Part shown: piece by piece, positions 43,883 through 53,683 of the stretch | Layout: each line of letters starts with the position of its first letter | Position numbering within the stretch: position 1 is the stretch's first letter | DNA from: Sphingomonas hengshuiensis | GTDB lineage: Bacteria > Pseudomonadota > Alphaproteobacteria > Sphingomonadales > Sphingomonadaceae | DNA length: 64,000 nucleotides | Direction of reading: 5' to 3' | Assembly (NCBI RefSeq): GCF_000935025.1 | Contig: NZ_CP010836.1 | Span: 1,550,001-1,614,000, forward strand | The notes under the pieces: generated by a model | The model's input: only the letters and a program-made list of their open reading frames with translations | Told to the model about the DNA's origin: nothing | Database searches by the model: none | Made by a program: the position numbers and the translations under genes

Positions 43883-45955
43883 ATGCGTATCGCGCTACTC
43901 GCCACCACTCTCCTTGCCGCTCCCGCGCTGCTCGCCGGCTGCACCCATGCCGAAGCGCCGCCGGCGCCGGTCGAAGTCACCCCGCTGCCCGAGGACAGCC
44001 CGACCCCCGCCGCGCCCAAGCCGACCTTCGGCAGCTATGGCTTCGACGCCGCCGGCATGGACAAGAGCGTCGCCCCCGGCGACGACTTCTACACCTACGC
44101 CAATGGCAGCTGGGCAAAGAACACCCCGATCCCCGCCGACAAATCCAATTACGGCGCGTTCAACCTGCTGTCCGACCTGTCGCAGGAGCGCACCCAGGCG
44201 ATCCTCAAGGAAGCGCAGGCCGACCCGAATTCGAAGATCGGCGTCGCCTATGCGACCTATCTCGACACCGCGACGATCGATGCCAAGGGGCTCGCCCCGA
44301 TCCAGCCCTGGCTGGACCAGATCAAGGGCGTGAAGGCCAAGTCCGGGCTCGCCGCGCTCTATGCCCAGGCGAACCGCAACGGCGTCGGCACCCCGTTCCG
44401 CGCGGGCGTGGGACAGGATGACAAGGATCCCGAAATCTATGCGCTGTTCGCCAGCCAGGGCGGGCTCGGCATGCCCGACCGCGATTATTATTTGTCGAAG
44501 GACCCCAAGCTCGCCGAGGCCAAGGCGGCCTATCTCACCCATTTGACCAACGTGCTGACGCTCGCGGGCGAGCCCGATGCCGCGCGCCGTGCGGCGGCGA
44601 TCCTCGCGCTGGAGACGAAAATCGCCGCGGTCCACTGGACCAACGTCCAGAACCGCGATTCGAACAAGACCTATAACAAGATGACCGTCGCGCAGCTGGC
44701 CAAGCAGGCGCCCGGCTTCGACTTCGCCGCCTATTTCGCCGGCATCGGCGCGCCCGTCGATACCGTGATCATCGGCCAGCCCAGCGCGATCACCGGCATC
44801 GCCCGCATCGTCGCCGCAGCCCCGGTGGGCGTGCTCACCGACCAGCTCCTCGTCCGCAGCCTCGACACCTTCTCCGACGTGCTCCCCGCTGCGTTCGACA
44901 AGGAGAATTTCGCCTTCTTCGGCACCGTCCTGTCGGGCACCCCCGAGCAGGAGGCGCGGTGGAAGCGCGCGGTCGACTTCACCACCGGCGTGCTGGCCGA
45001 CGATGTCAGCCAGATCTACGTCGCCAAATATTTCCCGCCCGAGACCAAGGCGGCGGCGGACAAGCTGGTCAAGAACGTCATCGCCGCGATGGACGTCCGC
45101 ATCGACCAGCTCGACTGGATGACGCCCGAGACCAAGGTGAAGGCGCACGCCAAGCTCGCCGCCTTCACACCAAAGATCGGCTATCCCGATCGCTGGAAGG
45201 ATTATTCGGCGCTGCGTATCGTCGCGGGCGACGCCTTCGGCAATAATCTGCGCGCGAACAACTGGGCGCATGAGGAGAATATCGGCCATCTCGGCAAGCC
45301 GCTCCAGCGCTGGGAATGGGGGATGACCCCGATGACGGTCAACGCCTATGCCAATTTCGGCATGGTCGAGATCGTGTTCCCCGCCGCGATCCTCCAGCCG
45401 CCCTTCTTCGATCCGCATGCCGACGATGCCGTGAACTATGGCGGGATCGGCGCCGTCATCGGCCACGAGCTGAGCCATCATTTCGACGATCAGGGCGCCA
45501 AATATAATGGCGAGGGCCGGCTGACCGAATGGTGGTCTCCCGCCGACACCGCAGCGTTCAAGGCGCGTACCGACGCGCTGGTCGCCCAATATGACCAATA
45601 TGCGCCGCTGCCGGGGATGCATGTGAAGGGCGAACTGACGCTCGGCGAGAATGTCGCCGACCTTGCCGGGCTCACCCTGGCCTATGACGCGTATAAAAAG
45701 GCGCTCGACGGCAAGCCCGCGCCGGAGATCGACGGCACCACCGGCGATCAGCGCTTCTATCTCGGCTGGGCGCAGGTGTGGCGCCGCAATTATCGCGAGG
45801 CGAATTTGCGCCAGCGGCTGCTCACCGACCCGCATTCGCCGTCACAGCAGCGCGCCTGGGTCGTGCGCAACCTCGATCCCTGGTACGGCGCCTTCGCCCC
45901 CCAGCCGGGCGCGAAGCTGTTCCTGACGCCCGAGCAGCGCGTGCGCATCTGGTAA
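43883..45955 (+). CDS. M13 family metallopeptidase lipoprotein (PepO/neprilysin type)
   Basis: The 690-residue protein has a lipoprotein signal (LLAAPALLAGC, lipobox LAGC with Cys19). VAPGDDFYTYANGSWAKN is the family N-terminal motif. The zinc site is IGHELSHHFD (His528, Glu529, His532) with Glu589 and Asp593 in GENVADLAG. It ends with the conserved Trp (VRIW). It should cut oligopeptides in the periplasm while anchored to a membrane. Confidence 0.94.
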   Translation: MRIALLATTLLAAPALLAGCTHAEAPPAPVEVTPLPEDSPTPAAPKPTFGSYGFDAAGMDKSVAPGDDFYTYANGSWAKNTPIPADKSNYGAFNLLSDLSQERTQAILKEAQADPNSKIGVAYATYLDTATIDAKGLAPIQPWLDQIKGVKAKSGLAALYAQANRNGVGTPFRAGVGQDDKDPEIYALFASQGGLGMPDRDYYLSKDPKLAEAKAAYLTHLTNVLTLAGEPDAARRAAAILALETKIAAVHWTNVQNRDSNKTYNKMTVAQLAKQAPGFDFAAYFAGIGAPVDTVIIGQPSAITGIARIVAAAPVGVLTDQLLVRSLDTFSDVLPAAFDKENFAFFGTVLSGTPEQEARWKRAVDFTTGVLADDVSQIYVAKYFPPETKAAADKLVKNVIAAMDVRIDQLDWMTPETKVKAHAKLAAFTPKIGYPDRWKDYSALRIVAGDAFGNNLRANNWAHEENIGHLGKPLQRWEWGMTPMTVNAYANFGMVEIVFPAAILQPPFFDPHADDAVNYGGIGAVIGHELSHHFDDQGAKYNGEGRLTEWWSPADTAAFKARTDALVAQYDQYAPLPGMHVKGELTLGENVADLAGLTLAYDAYKKALDGKPAPEIDGTTGDQRFYLGWAQVWRRNYREANLRQRLLTDPHSPSQQRAWVVRNLDPWYGAFAPQPGAKLFLTPEQRVRIW

Positions 45956-46001
45956 GTGGGTTTGGCCCCCTCCACGCCCGGCGGCGGGGAAGGGGCCGTC
46001 G

Positions 46002-46118
46002 TCACCCTCACCCTTCCGCGCCTTCGGCGCTCCCTCCCTCTCCCAACGGGAGATGGACTTCTCCCTCTCCCGTTGGGAGAGGGAGGGAGGCGCGCAGCGC
46101 CTGAAGGGTGAGGGCGAC
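46002..46118. repeat. R1 dispersed palindromic repeat, copy e
   Basis: TCACCCTCACCCTTCCGCGC at the left and AAGGGTGAGGGCGA at the right, with a nested CTCCCTCTCCCAACGGGAGA unit present twice in opposite directions. It lies between the M13 peptidase gene and cckA. Confidence 0.85.
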
Positions 46119-46204
46119 GCGAATTCAAACGCGATCACCCCGCGCCGCCCCGCAGGCGCCAGAGACCGCTTGACCCGGCGGGAGCGACCGAACATCGGTA
46201 CGCG

Positions 46205-48595
46205 ATGGCGAGCTTGCCCTCTTCCCCTGCGCAGCCCCCGCATGCGCTGCTCCCGTTGCTCGCTGCCGTGCTCGCCGGGTTCGCGGCGGCGGCGGTGGTG
46301 CTGCTGACGCTGGGGGATCGCGCGGTCGCGATCGGCTTTGCCGGCGCGGGGCTGATCGCGGCGGGCGGGCTGTTCGGCGCGCGGCGGCTGTTCCGCTCCG
46401 ATACCGGCGCCGAGCCGCGCACCGACTGGTCGGTCGCGCACGCGCTTGCCGCGGCGTCCGACGATGCGCTCGCGGTCACCGACCGCGCCGGGCGGCTGGT
46501 CTGCGCCAATGCCCGCTACGAAGCCTTGTTCTCGGGCTGGCCGACCCCGCCGACGCTTCCCGTCGGCGATGCCGCGGTCGCGGCACTCGGCGCCGCCGCG
46601 CGCGCGGCGTGGCGCGATGGGGCGGGGGCGTGCGACGCGCTCCAGGTATTCGGCGTGCTCGTCCGCGCGCAGGTCACGCGGATCGGCGAGGAATCGCTCG
46701 TGTGGCGCTTCGTCGGCGCACAGCCGCTCGATCTCGCCGCGCGCGTCCAGTCGCTGATCTTCGGCCCCACCGGCGATCGGCTCGGCGCCGCCGGGATCAT
46801 GGCGGTGCTGCTCGGCCCCGATGGCCGCGTCCGCGCGGCGAACCGCGTCTTCTGCCTGCGCGCGATGGGCAATGGCGATTCGCCTGCCGAGGGCCGCGAT
46901 TTCGCGCGCTTCCTGATCACCGACACGCGCGGCTTCGTCCGGTTCGAGCGCGAAGGGTTGGGCGGCACCCCGCTGCGCGTCCTCCAGATTCCGTTCCTGG
47001 AGGGCGAGGAGGCGCCGTTGCTCGTCGCGCTGCTCGACGAGGAGCAGCCGAGCACCGTCACCCCCGCGGTCGGCGCCAGTGCCGCGGCGCATCTCCGCTC
47101 GCTGATCGCGCTGCTGCCCTCGGGGCTCGCGCTGGTCGATCGCGACGGGCGGTTCGTCAGCATGAACGACGCCTTCACCCGCGCCGCGCGCGTCAATGCC
47201 GCCGCGCCGCCGCTCTATCCGGGCGATCTGGTGGTGCGCGAGGACAAGGCGGCGGTGGCCGATGCGATCCGGCGCTTTGCTGGCGGCGCGGCGCAATCGG
47301 CGGAGATGACGGTGCGGTTCACCGACGCCCCCGACGATCCCGTCGCGATCACGATCGCCGGCGCGCGCGGGCTGGGCGATGCCGCGGTGCTGATCAGCCT
47401 CAAGGATTCGGGCGAGGAGGGCAAGCTCAAGCGCCAGGTCGCACAGGCGACCAAGATGCAGGCGGTGGGCCAGCTCGCGGGCGGCGTCGCGCATGATTTC
47501 AACAACATCCTGACCGCGATCATCGGGCATTGCGACCTGATGCTGATGCGCCATTCGCCCGGCGACAGCGATTATGACGACATCCAGCAGATCCGCGCCA
47601 ATTCGAACCGCGCCGCCTCGCTGACGCGCCAGCTCCTCGCCTTTTCGCGGCAACAGACGCTGCGCCCGCAGGTCCTCCAGCTCCCCGACGTCATTTCCGA
47701 AGTGTCGAACCTGCTCAAGCGGCTGCTGGGCGAGACCGTCCGGCTTGAGATCAAGCATGGCCGCAATCTCGGTCCGGTCCGCGCCGATCCGGGCCAGCTC
47801 GAACAGGTCGTGGTCAATCTCGCGGTCAACGCCCGCGACGCGATGCTCGCCGCCAATCCCAATGGCGGCGGCACGCTGACGATCGAGACGATGGCGGTGT
47901 CGGGTTCCGAAATCCGGCGGATGGACGAGGAGGTGCTGCCCCATGGCGACTATACCGCGCTGCGCATCGCCGATACCGGCGCGGGCATCCCCGCCGACAT
48001 CCTGCCCAAGATTTTCGAGCCCTTCTTCACCACCAAGGAAGTCGGCAAGGGCACCGGGCTGGGGCTCTCGACGGTCTATGGCATCGTCAAGCAATCGGGC
48101 GGGTTCATCTTCGCGGGCAATGGCGCGGGCGGCGGCGCCGAGTTCATCATCTATCTGCCGGTCCACGCCGCCGCCGAGGCGCAGGTCGCCAAGGTGCCGG
48201 TCGTCAAGGAAAAGCCCGCCGACCTGTGGGGCAGCGGCACGATCCTGATCGTCGAGGACGAGGACATGGTCCGCGCGATCGCCGAGCGCGCGCTGACGCG
48301 CCAGGGCTATACCGTCCTCACGGCGGAGAATGGCGAGGCGGCGCTCGAGCTGCTCGACCGGATCGAGCGCCCCGACCTGCTGATTTCCGACGTGGTGATG
48401 CCGCTGCTGGACGGCCCCAGCATGGCGCGGCAGGTGCGCAAGCGCTATCCCGACCTGCCGATCCTGTTCATGTCGGGCTATGCCGAGGAGCAATTGCGCC
48501 GCTCGATCGCGCTCGACAATGTCGGCTTCCTGCCCAAACCCTTTTCGGTTCAACAGCTTGCCGAAGCAGCGCGCGACGTTCTCGCTCCGAAATAA
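46205..48595 (+). CDS. cckA: Hybrid sensor histidine kinase CckA
   Basis: The 796-residue protein has two N-terminal membrane segments (about residues 12-60), two PAS-like regions (about 80-290 and 300-400), the H-box [19 protein letters not shown] with His430, an HATPase domain ([34 protein letters not shown]) and a receiver domain with Asp729 in [13 protein letters not shown]. This matches CckA, the kinase that controls CtrA through ChpT. ChpT and CtrA are not in the window. The single-domain regulator that follows by 37 bases may be a partner. Confidence 0.93.
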   Translation: MASLPSSPAQPPHALLPLLAAVLAGFAAAAVVLLTLGDRAVAIGFAGAGLIAAGGLFGARRLFRSDTGAEPRTDWSVAHALAAASDDALAVTDRAGRLVCANARYEALFSGWPTPPTLPVGDAAVAALGAAARAAWRDGAGACDALQVFGVLVRAQVTRIGEESLVWRFVGAQPLDLAARVQSLIFGPTGDRLGAAGIMAVLLGPDGRVRAANRVFCLRAMGNGDSPAEGRDFARFLITDTRGFVRFEREGLGGTPLRVLQIPFLEGEEAPLLVALLDEEQPSTVTPAVGASAAAHLRSLIALLPSGLALVDRDGRFVSMNDAFTRAARVNAAAPPLYPGDLVVREDKAAVADAIRRFAGGAAQSAEMTVRFTDAPDDPVAITIAGARGLGDAAVLISLKDSGEEGKLKRQVAQATKMQAVGQLAGGVAHDFNNILTAIIGHCDLMLMRHSPGDSDYDDIQQIRANSNRAASLTRQLLAFSRQQTLRPQVLQLPDVISEVSNLLKRLLGETVRLEIKHGRNLGPVRADPGQLEQVVVNLAVNARDAMLAANPNGGGTLTIETMAVSGSEIRRMDEEVLPHGDYTALRIADTGAGIPADILPKIFEPFFTTKEVGKGTGLGLSTVYGIVKQSGGFIFAGNGAGGGAEFIIYLPVHAAAEAQVAKVPVVKEKPADLWGSGTILIVEDEDMVRAIAERALTRQGYTVLTAENGEAALELLDRIERPDLLISDVVMPLLDGPSMARQVRKRYPDLPILFMSGYAEEQLRRSIALDNVGFLPKPFSVQQLAEAARDVLAPK

Positions 48596-48632
48596 CTTGG
48601 CGCGGGGGCGATTTCCTGCAACAGCACCGCGC

Positions 48633-48989
48633 ATGCCTGCACCGTCGAAAATACTGATCGTCGAAGACGAGCCCCTCATCGCGATGATGCTCGAGGATTT
48701 CCTCGACGCGCTCGACCGCGAACAGGCCGGCAGCGCCGATACCGTCGCGGGCGCGCTGGAGCGGATCGCGGAGGGCGGGATCGACGCCGCGATCCTCGAC
48801 GTCAATCTGCGCGGCGGCGAGCAAAGCTGGCCGATCGCGGCGCGGCTCGCCGAACTGGGCATCCCCTTCGTCCTTGCGACGGGCGGGGCAGGCGACATGA
48901 TCGCCCCCGAATATCGCGACCGCCCGATATTGTCGAAGCCCTTCACGATGAACGGCGTGGAAAAGGCGCTCGACGGCCTGGCGGGCTGA
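48633..48989 (+). CDS. Single-domain response regulator
   Basis: The 118-residue protein is one receiver domain: LIVEDEP (acidic pocket 11-13), phospho-acceptor Asp56 in AILDVNLRGG, Thr in LATGGAG and Lys in ILSKPF. It has no output domain. It follows cckA closely, so it could take phosphate from CckA or act as a sink. It differs from the other receiver protein at 11774. Confidence 0.88.
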   Translation: MPAPSKILIVEDEPLIAMMLEDFLDALDREQAGSADTVAGALERIAEGGIDAAILDVNLRGGEQSWPIAARLAELGIPFVLATGGAGDMIAPEYRDRPILSKPFTMNGVEKALDGLAG

Positions 48990-49020
48990 GTCGGGGGCTC
49001 TCTGGCAGGAAGAAGGTAGA

Positions 49021-49323
49021 GGTTCGCGCAGAGGCGCAGAGAAGGTTTTTTGCACGCGAAGGCGCGAAGCCGCGAAGCGCTATAAGGGCGGCTTAGAGCA
49101 TGATGGCGATACATAAACCCGTTCGTGCTGAGCTTGTCGAAGCACAGTGAGTCTCACTGCCCTTCGACAAGCTCAGGGCGAACGGTCAGGGATGGATCAA
49201 GCTGATGCCATCCAACGCTAGCTGCCAAACGAAAGCGAAGCCAAAAGCGTCTAAAATCTTAGCGCCTTCGCGCCTTCGCGTGGAAACCCCTTCTTCTCTG
49301 CGCCTCCGCGCCTCTGCGCGAAC
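49021..49323. repeat. Nested palindrome D with element C inside
   Basis: Outer arms GGTTCGCGCAGAGGCGCAGA (49021 on) and CTCTGCGCCT...GCGCGAACC (to 49323) are inverted. A second inner arm pair is ACGCGAAGGCGCGAAG (49054 on) and CTTCGCGCCTTCGCGT. Element C (49121-49183) lies inside. The right outer arm has one more 8-bp unit than the left. The 365-base gap has no convincing gene. Confidence 0.85.
49121..49183. repeat. Element C, CTGAGCTTGTCGAAG inverted repeat
   Basis: GTTCGTGCTGAGCTTGTCGA at the left and TTCGACAAGCTCAGGGCGAA at the right form a hairpin. CTGAGCTTGTCGAAG palindromes are widespread in proteobacterial genomes, including sphingomonads. Confidence 0.85.
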
Positions 49324-49354
49324 CACACTCTTCTGTTTCGCTACCGCACCCCCC

Positions 49355-50071
49355 TCAATCCACCACCCGCACCACATCCCCCAGCCGGATCAGCCCCGGC
49401 CGCGCCGGCGTCGCGTACAGCCCATAAGCGTTCCCAAAACCCTGCGCGATCGTGCGCAGCACGCGCGGGTCCTTGGCGCCCGTATCGGGGCAAATCGTCG
49501 TCAGCACGCAGCGCGCGATCGGGTCGGCGCATTGCACCAGCGCGCCGTCCTCGGGCGGACCGAACGCCAGCCGCAGCCCCTGCCACTCGCCCGGCGACAA
49601 ATCGCTTTCGATCAACACGTTGGTCCGAAACCGCCGCGGATCGAGCGCCTCGCCATGCGCCGCCTCGACGCGGGCATGGCCCGCGGTCGTCTGGATCGAC
49701 ACCGGCATCGCATCATACACCCCGCGCGCGACCTGGATCAGCGCCACCGGCTCGCCCGCCGCGGTTTCCAGATGCGCGCGCAGCAGCGGGTCGTGGAGCG
49801 GCAGCACCGCGCCGTCCGGCGTCTCGACGAGCACCGTCGCGCGCTTCGGCAGCGCGGGGTCGCTGAATCGCGCGGCGTGGAGCACCATCGCGGGCACTTC
49901 GCGCGCGGTCAGCCAGGGGAAGCGCGTCCCGTTGGCGGCGCGGACGAACGCATATTGGCGGTCGCCCTCGATCCCCTGCCAGTCGAGTTCGGCGACCGCC
50001 AGCGGCTCGCCGGCCATCGACTTGACGGGGAAGCGGTGGAGCGCTGCGACATGGCCGACGATACGGGTCAT
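49355..50071 (-). CDS. MOSC domain protein
   Basis: The 238-residue protein has an N-terminal MOSC beta-barrel part (LHRFPVKSMAGEPL, then GDRQYAFV) and a C-terminal MOSC domain (RRFRTNVLIESD, then CADPIARCVLTTICPDTG with the conserved Cys). The family is related to molybdenum cofactor sulfurase C-terminal and YcbX-type reductases. The electron donor and substrate are unknown. Confidence 0.9.
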   Translation of the reverse strand: MTRIVGHVAALHRFPVKSMAGEPLAVAELDWQGIEGDRQYAFVRAANGTRFPWLTAREVPAMVLHAARFSDPALPKRATVLVETPDGAVLPLHDPLLRAHLETAAGEPVALIQVARGVYDAMPVSIQTTAGHARVEAAHGEALDPRRFRTNVLIESDLSPGEWQGLRLAFGPPEDGALVQCADPIARCVLTTICPDTGAKDPRVLRTIAQGFGNAYGLYATPARPGLIRLGDVVRVVD

Positions 50072-50141
50072 GCCGCGTCGCTACACGTCCTGCCGGGGCC
50101 TGCAAGTCGCGCCGCCGGGAACATTTCGTGAAAATATTTGC

Positions 50142-50156
50142 GTTCCACTCTTGTTC
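50142..50156 (+). promoter_or_regulatory. LexA (SOS) box upstream of recA
   Basis: GTTC-CACTCTT-GTTC matches exactly the alphaproteobacterial LexA site GTTC-N7-GTTC (a direct repeat, unlike the palindromic CTGT-N8-ACAG of gammaproteobacteria). A GAAC lies six bases farther downstream. The box ends 75 bases before the recA ATG, consistent with overlap of the promoter. Confidence 0.88.
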
Positions 50157-50231
50157 CACGAGAACAAACGCGATACGAAGCCGTCTTAGATTGAACGCGC
50201 ACTGCAAAGCTTCTAGCGACGGGGACTATAA

Positions 50232-51305
50232 ATGGCCGCTTCCCTCAAGGTGATCGACAACAAAATGGCTCCTCCCAGCACCGACAAGCAAAAGGCGCTC
50301 GACGCCGCGCTCGCCCAGATCGACCGCGCCTTTGGCAAGGGCAGCGCGATGAAGCTCGGGTCGAAGCCGGCGATGCAGGTCGAATCGATCTCGACGGGCT
50401 CGCTCGGGCTCGACATCGCGCTCGGCGTCGGCGGGCTGCCGCGCGGGCGCGTGATCGAAGTCTATGGCCCCGAAAGCTCGGGCAAGACCACGCTGGCGCT
50501 GCACGTGATCGCCGAGGCACAGCGCGGCGGCGGCACCGCGGCGTTCGTCGATGCCGAACATGCGCTCGACCCGGTCTATGCCAAGAAGCTGGGCGTCAAC
50601 ATCGACGAACTGATCGTGTCGCAGCCCGATACCGGTGAGCAGGCGCTCGAGATCGTCGATACGCTGGTCCGCTCGAACGCGATCGACGTGCTCGTGATCG
50701 ATTCGGTCGCGGCTTTGGTGCCGCGTGCGGAGATCGAGGGCGAGATGGGCGACACCCATGTCGGCCTCCAGGCGCGGCTGATGTCGCAATCCTTGCGCAA
50801 GCTCACCGGCTCGATCAGCCGCTCGCGCTGCATGGTGATCTTCATCAACCAGCTGCGCATGAAGATCGGCGTGATGTACGGCAATCCGGAGACGACGCCC
50901 GGCGGCAACGCGCTCAAATTCTACGCCTCGGTCCGCCTCGACATCCGCCGCACGGGCCAGATCAAGGACCGCGAGGACATTGTCGGCAACAGCACGCGGG
51001 TAAAGGTCGTCAAGAACAAGGTCGCGCCGCCGTTCAAGCAAGTCGATTTTGACATCATGTATGGCGAGGGCATCTCCAAGATCGGCGAGATCCTCGACAT
51101 CGGCGTCAAGGCCGGGCTGGTCGAGAAATCGGGCGCGTGGTTCAGCTATGACAGCGTCCGCATCGGCCAGGGCCGCGAGAACGCCAAGACCTTCCTGCGC
51201 GAGAATCCGGAGCTGTGCAGCCGGCTCGAAGCCGCGATCCGCAGCCGCACCGATCAGGTTGCCGAGGGGCTGATGGCGGGGCCGGACCCCGAGGACGATC
51301 TATAA
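50232..51305 (+). CDS. recA: Recombinase RecA
   Basis: The 357-residue recombinase drives strand exchange and LexA self-cleavage. Walker A is GPESSGKT (79-86). Other hallmarks are [10 protein letters not shown], the Walker [13 protein letters not shown], loop 2 [19 protein letters not shown] and the acidic C-terminus GPDPEDDL. An SOS box lies upstream and a strong terminator follows, so it is a single-gene unit. Confidence 0.98.
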   Translation: MAASLKVIDNKMAPPSTDKQKALDAALAQIDRAFGKGSAMKLGSKPAMQVESISTGSLGLDIALGVGGLPRGRVIEVYGPESSGKTTLALHVIAEAQRGGGTAAFVDAEHALDPVYAKKLGVNIDELIVSQPDTGEQALEIVDTLVRSNAIDVLVIDSVAALVPRAEIEGEMGDTHVGLQARLMSQSLRKLTGSISRSRCMVIFINQLRMKIGVMYGNPETTPGGNALKFYASVRLDIRRTGQIKDREDIVGNSTRVKVVKNKVAPPFKQVDFDIMYGEGISKIGEILDIGVKAGLVEKSGAWFSYDSVRIGQGRENAKTFLRENPELCSRLEAAIRSRTDQVAEGLMAGPDPEDDL

Positions 51306-51370
51306 GAAACTATCGGCCGCTCCGATGGGCATGCGCGCATCGGCAGTGGTCACGGGCACGACCCACGGGA

Positions 51371-51409
51371 AATCCCGGCGCATTGCCCTGCGCCGGGATT
51401 TTCGCTTTT
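51371..51409 (+). terminator. Rho-independent terminator of recA
   Basis: AATCCCGGCGC and GCGCCGGGATT form a perfect 11-bp stem around an 8-base loop (51371-51400), followed by TTCGCTTTT. It lies about 65 bases after the recA stop. Confidence 0.88.
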
Positions 51410-51508
51410 GTCGCGCCCGGGCCAGGGGCATAGAGCGCGCAGAGGGCCGCTATGGGCAAGGTTCGAGAAGTTCCGAACCGTCGCTCTCCCGGCAAGTCAG
51501 GAGCCGTC

Positions 51509-52135
51509 ATGACGCTGATCGTCCACCATCTCGAAAATTCCCGCTCGCAACGCATCCTGTGGCTGCTCGAGGAACTGGGGCTGGCCTATTCGGTCAAGCG
51601 CTACGAACGCGACAAGAAGACGATGCTCGCCCCGCCCGAGCTGAAACGCGTCCACCCGCTCGGCAAGTCGCCGGTGATCGAGGACGATGGCCAGGTCGTC
51701 GCGGAGACGGCGGCGATCGTGGAATATCTGGTCGAGCGCGCCGACGGCCGGCTCGGCGCCCCCGCGCATCGCGACGATGCGCTGCGCTATCGCTTCTTCC
51801 TCCATTATGCCGAGGGCTCGCTGATGCCGCCGCTGCTCGTCAAGCTGGTGCTGATGCGCGTGCCGCTGTTCGGCAAGGTGGCGCAGAAGAAGTTCCAGCC
51901 GATGATCGACGTCCATCTCGACTATATCGAGGCCGAGCTGGCGCAGCGCCCCTGGTTCGCGGGCGCCGACTTCACCGCCGCCGACGTGATGATGAGCTTC
52001 CCGCTCGAAGCCGCCGTGTCGCGCGCGGGCGCGACGCAGGGCCGCCCGCACATCGCGGCATGGCTCGAGAAAATCCACGCGCGCCCGGCCTATCAGGCCG
52101 CGCTCGCCGCGGGCGGTCCCTATGCCTATGCCTGA
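51509..52135 (+). CDS. Glutathione S-transferase
   Basis: The 208-residue protein has the thioredoxin-fold N-terminal half (IVHHLENSRSQRILWLLEEL, then the cis-Pro segment GKSPVIEDD and the gamma-Glu site AETAAIVEYL) and a helical C-terminal half (ADFTAADVMMSFPLE). Ser10 near SRSQ is the likely catalytic serine of a beta- or theta-like class. The substrate is unknown. CAGGAG precedes the ATG. Confidence 0.9.
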   Translation: MTLIVHHLENSRSQRILWLLEELGLAYSVKRYERDKKTMLAPPELKRVHPLGKSPVIEDDGQVVAETAAIVEYLVERADGRLGAPAHRDDALRYRFFLHYAEGSLMPPLLVKLVLMRVPLFGKVAQKKFQPMIDVHLDYIEAELAQRPWFAGADFTAADVMMSFPLEAAVSRAGATQGRPHIAAWLEKIHARPAYQAALAAGGPYAYA

Positions 52136-52180
52136 CCCGCACGCCGGGGCCGCGCCACGCGACCCCGGCGCCGCACCCGC

Positions 52181-53506
52181 TCAGGTCTTCGGCTGGGCAT
52201 AGTCCTGGAAGCTGTCGGCGTCGGTGGTCGGGCCGTGCGGCAGCACCACCGTCTCCTCGGGCGCCTCGGGCGTGTCGAGCTGCCCCTCCCAGCGCGCGAC
52301 CACGGTCGCCGCGACGGCATTGCCGATCACATTGGTCGCGGTCCGCCCCATGTCGAGGAAATGGTCGACCGACAGGATCAGCAGGATCCCCGCCTCGGGA
52401 ATGTTGAAATGCGCCAGCGTCCCGGTGATCACCACCAGGCTGGCGCGCGGCACCCCGGCAATCCCCTTGCTGGTGATCATCAGCATCAGCAGCATCGTGA
52501 TCATCGTCCCCCAGTCGAGCACGATGCCGTACGCCTGCGCGATGAAGATCGACGCGAAGGTCATGTACATCATCGACCCGTCGAGGTTGAACGAATAGCC
52601 CAGCGGCAGCACGAAGCTCGCGATTCGCGGCGGCACCCCGAACTTGTCGAGCGCCTCGAGCGTGCGCGGATAGGCGGCTTCGGACGACGCGGTCGAGAAG
52701 CCGAGCAGGATCGGATCGCGCAGATAGCGGATCAGCTGCCCCGTCCGCGGCCCCACCACGAGGAAGCACGCCCCCAGCAGCACCGCCCACAGCACGAACA
52801 GCCCGAGATAGAAGCTGCCCATGAAGAACAGCAGGTCGCCGACCACGCCCACGCCCTTGGTCGCCAGCGTCCGCGCGACCGCGCAGAACACCGCGACCGG
52901 CGCAAACAGCATGACATAGCCGGTCACCGTCAGCATCACGCTGACCAGGGCTTCCAGTCCCTGCAACAGCGGCTTGGCCTTTTCGCCGACCGCCGCCATC
53001 CCCACGCCGAAGAACAGCGAGAAGATCACGAGCTGGAGGATGTCGTTGGTCGCCATCGCGTCGATCGCGCTGGTCGGGATCAGGTGGACGAAGAATTTCG
53101 CCGCGTCGAACCCCGATCGGTCGACGCCGCTCGACGCCGCGACATCGGGCAACGGCAGGCCCAGCCCGACGCCCGGCTGCAGCAGATTGACGAGGATCAG
53201 CCCCAGCGTCAGCGAGATCAGGCTGGCGCACACGAACCAGAAGAACGCCTTCAGCCCCACGCGCCCGATCGCCCCGGTGCCGCCCATATGCGCGATCCCG
53301 ACGACCAGCGTCGACACCACCAGCGGCGCGATGATCATCTTGATCAGGTGGAGGAACATCTGCGTCGGAATGTCGAGATAGCGCGCAATCTCGGCCAACC
53401 GCGCCGTCCCCGCGCCGCCATCGTCATAGGCGTGGTTGAGCCCCCAGCCGATGAACCCGCCGAGCAGCAGCCCCGCCAGAATGAACCACGTCAAACGCTT
53501 TCCCAC
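52181..53506 (-). CDS. Dicarboxylate/amino acid:cation symporter (DAACS family)
   Basis: The 441-residue inner-membrane protein carries family motifs: HLIKMIIAPLVVSTLV, the serine-rich re-entrant loop GFSTASSEAAYPRTLEA, LPLGYSFNLDGSMMYM and the NVIGNAVAATVVA segment near the end. It takes up dicarboxylates or glutamate/aspartate with H+ or Na+. The start is a GTG at 53506 preceded by AGGGGAA. It is divergent from the M24 peptidase gene. Confidence 0.92.
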   Translation of the reverse strand: MGKRLTWFILAGLLLGGFIGWGLNHAYDDGGAGTARLAEIARYLDIPTQMFLHLIKMIIAPLVVSTLVVGIAHMGGTGAIGRVGLKAFFWFVCASLISLTLGLILVNLLQPGVGLGLPLPDVAASSGVDRSGFDAAKFFVHLIPTSAIDAMATNDILQLVIFSLFFGVGMAAVGEKAKPLLQGLEALVSVMLTVTGYVMLFAPVAVFCAVARTLATKGVGVVGDLLFFMGSFYLGLFVLWAVLLGACFLVVGPRTGQLIRYLRDPILLGFSTASSEAAYPRTLEALDKFGVPPRIASFVLPLGYSFNLDGSMMYMTFASIFIAQAYGIVLDWGTMITMLLMLMITSKGIAGVPRASLVVITGTLAHFNIPEAGILLILSVDHFLDMGRTATNVIGNAVAATVVARWEGQLDTPEAPEETVVLPHGPTTDADSFQDYAQPKT

Positions 53507-53683
53507 GAACTTCCCCTGACTCGCACGCCATGTCTTCGGCGCGGGCAACGAAGGGGATTGTCGCGGCGCGGTCAAGCCTTGCGTGGGATTGGCGCGCGCT
53601 CGGCGGTGCGCGATGGGGGATTGCGGCGCGGCCGAAAGCCGCCCTATCGCGGGGGATACAGGACACGCGCGGGAGATTTTGTG

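Noticed and set aside
45842..49114. A 1090-codon open frame on the minus strand
   Set aside because: It runs antisense to cckA and the response regulator and across the repeats. Its Arg/Ala/Asp-rich composition is that of a GC-rich shadow, while the sense frames have full family motifs.
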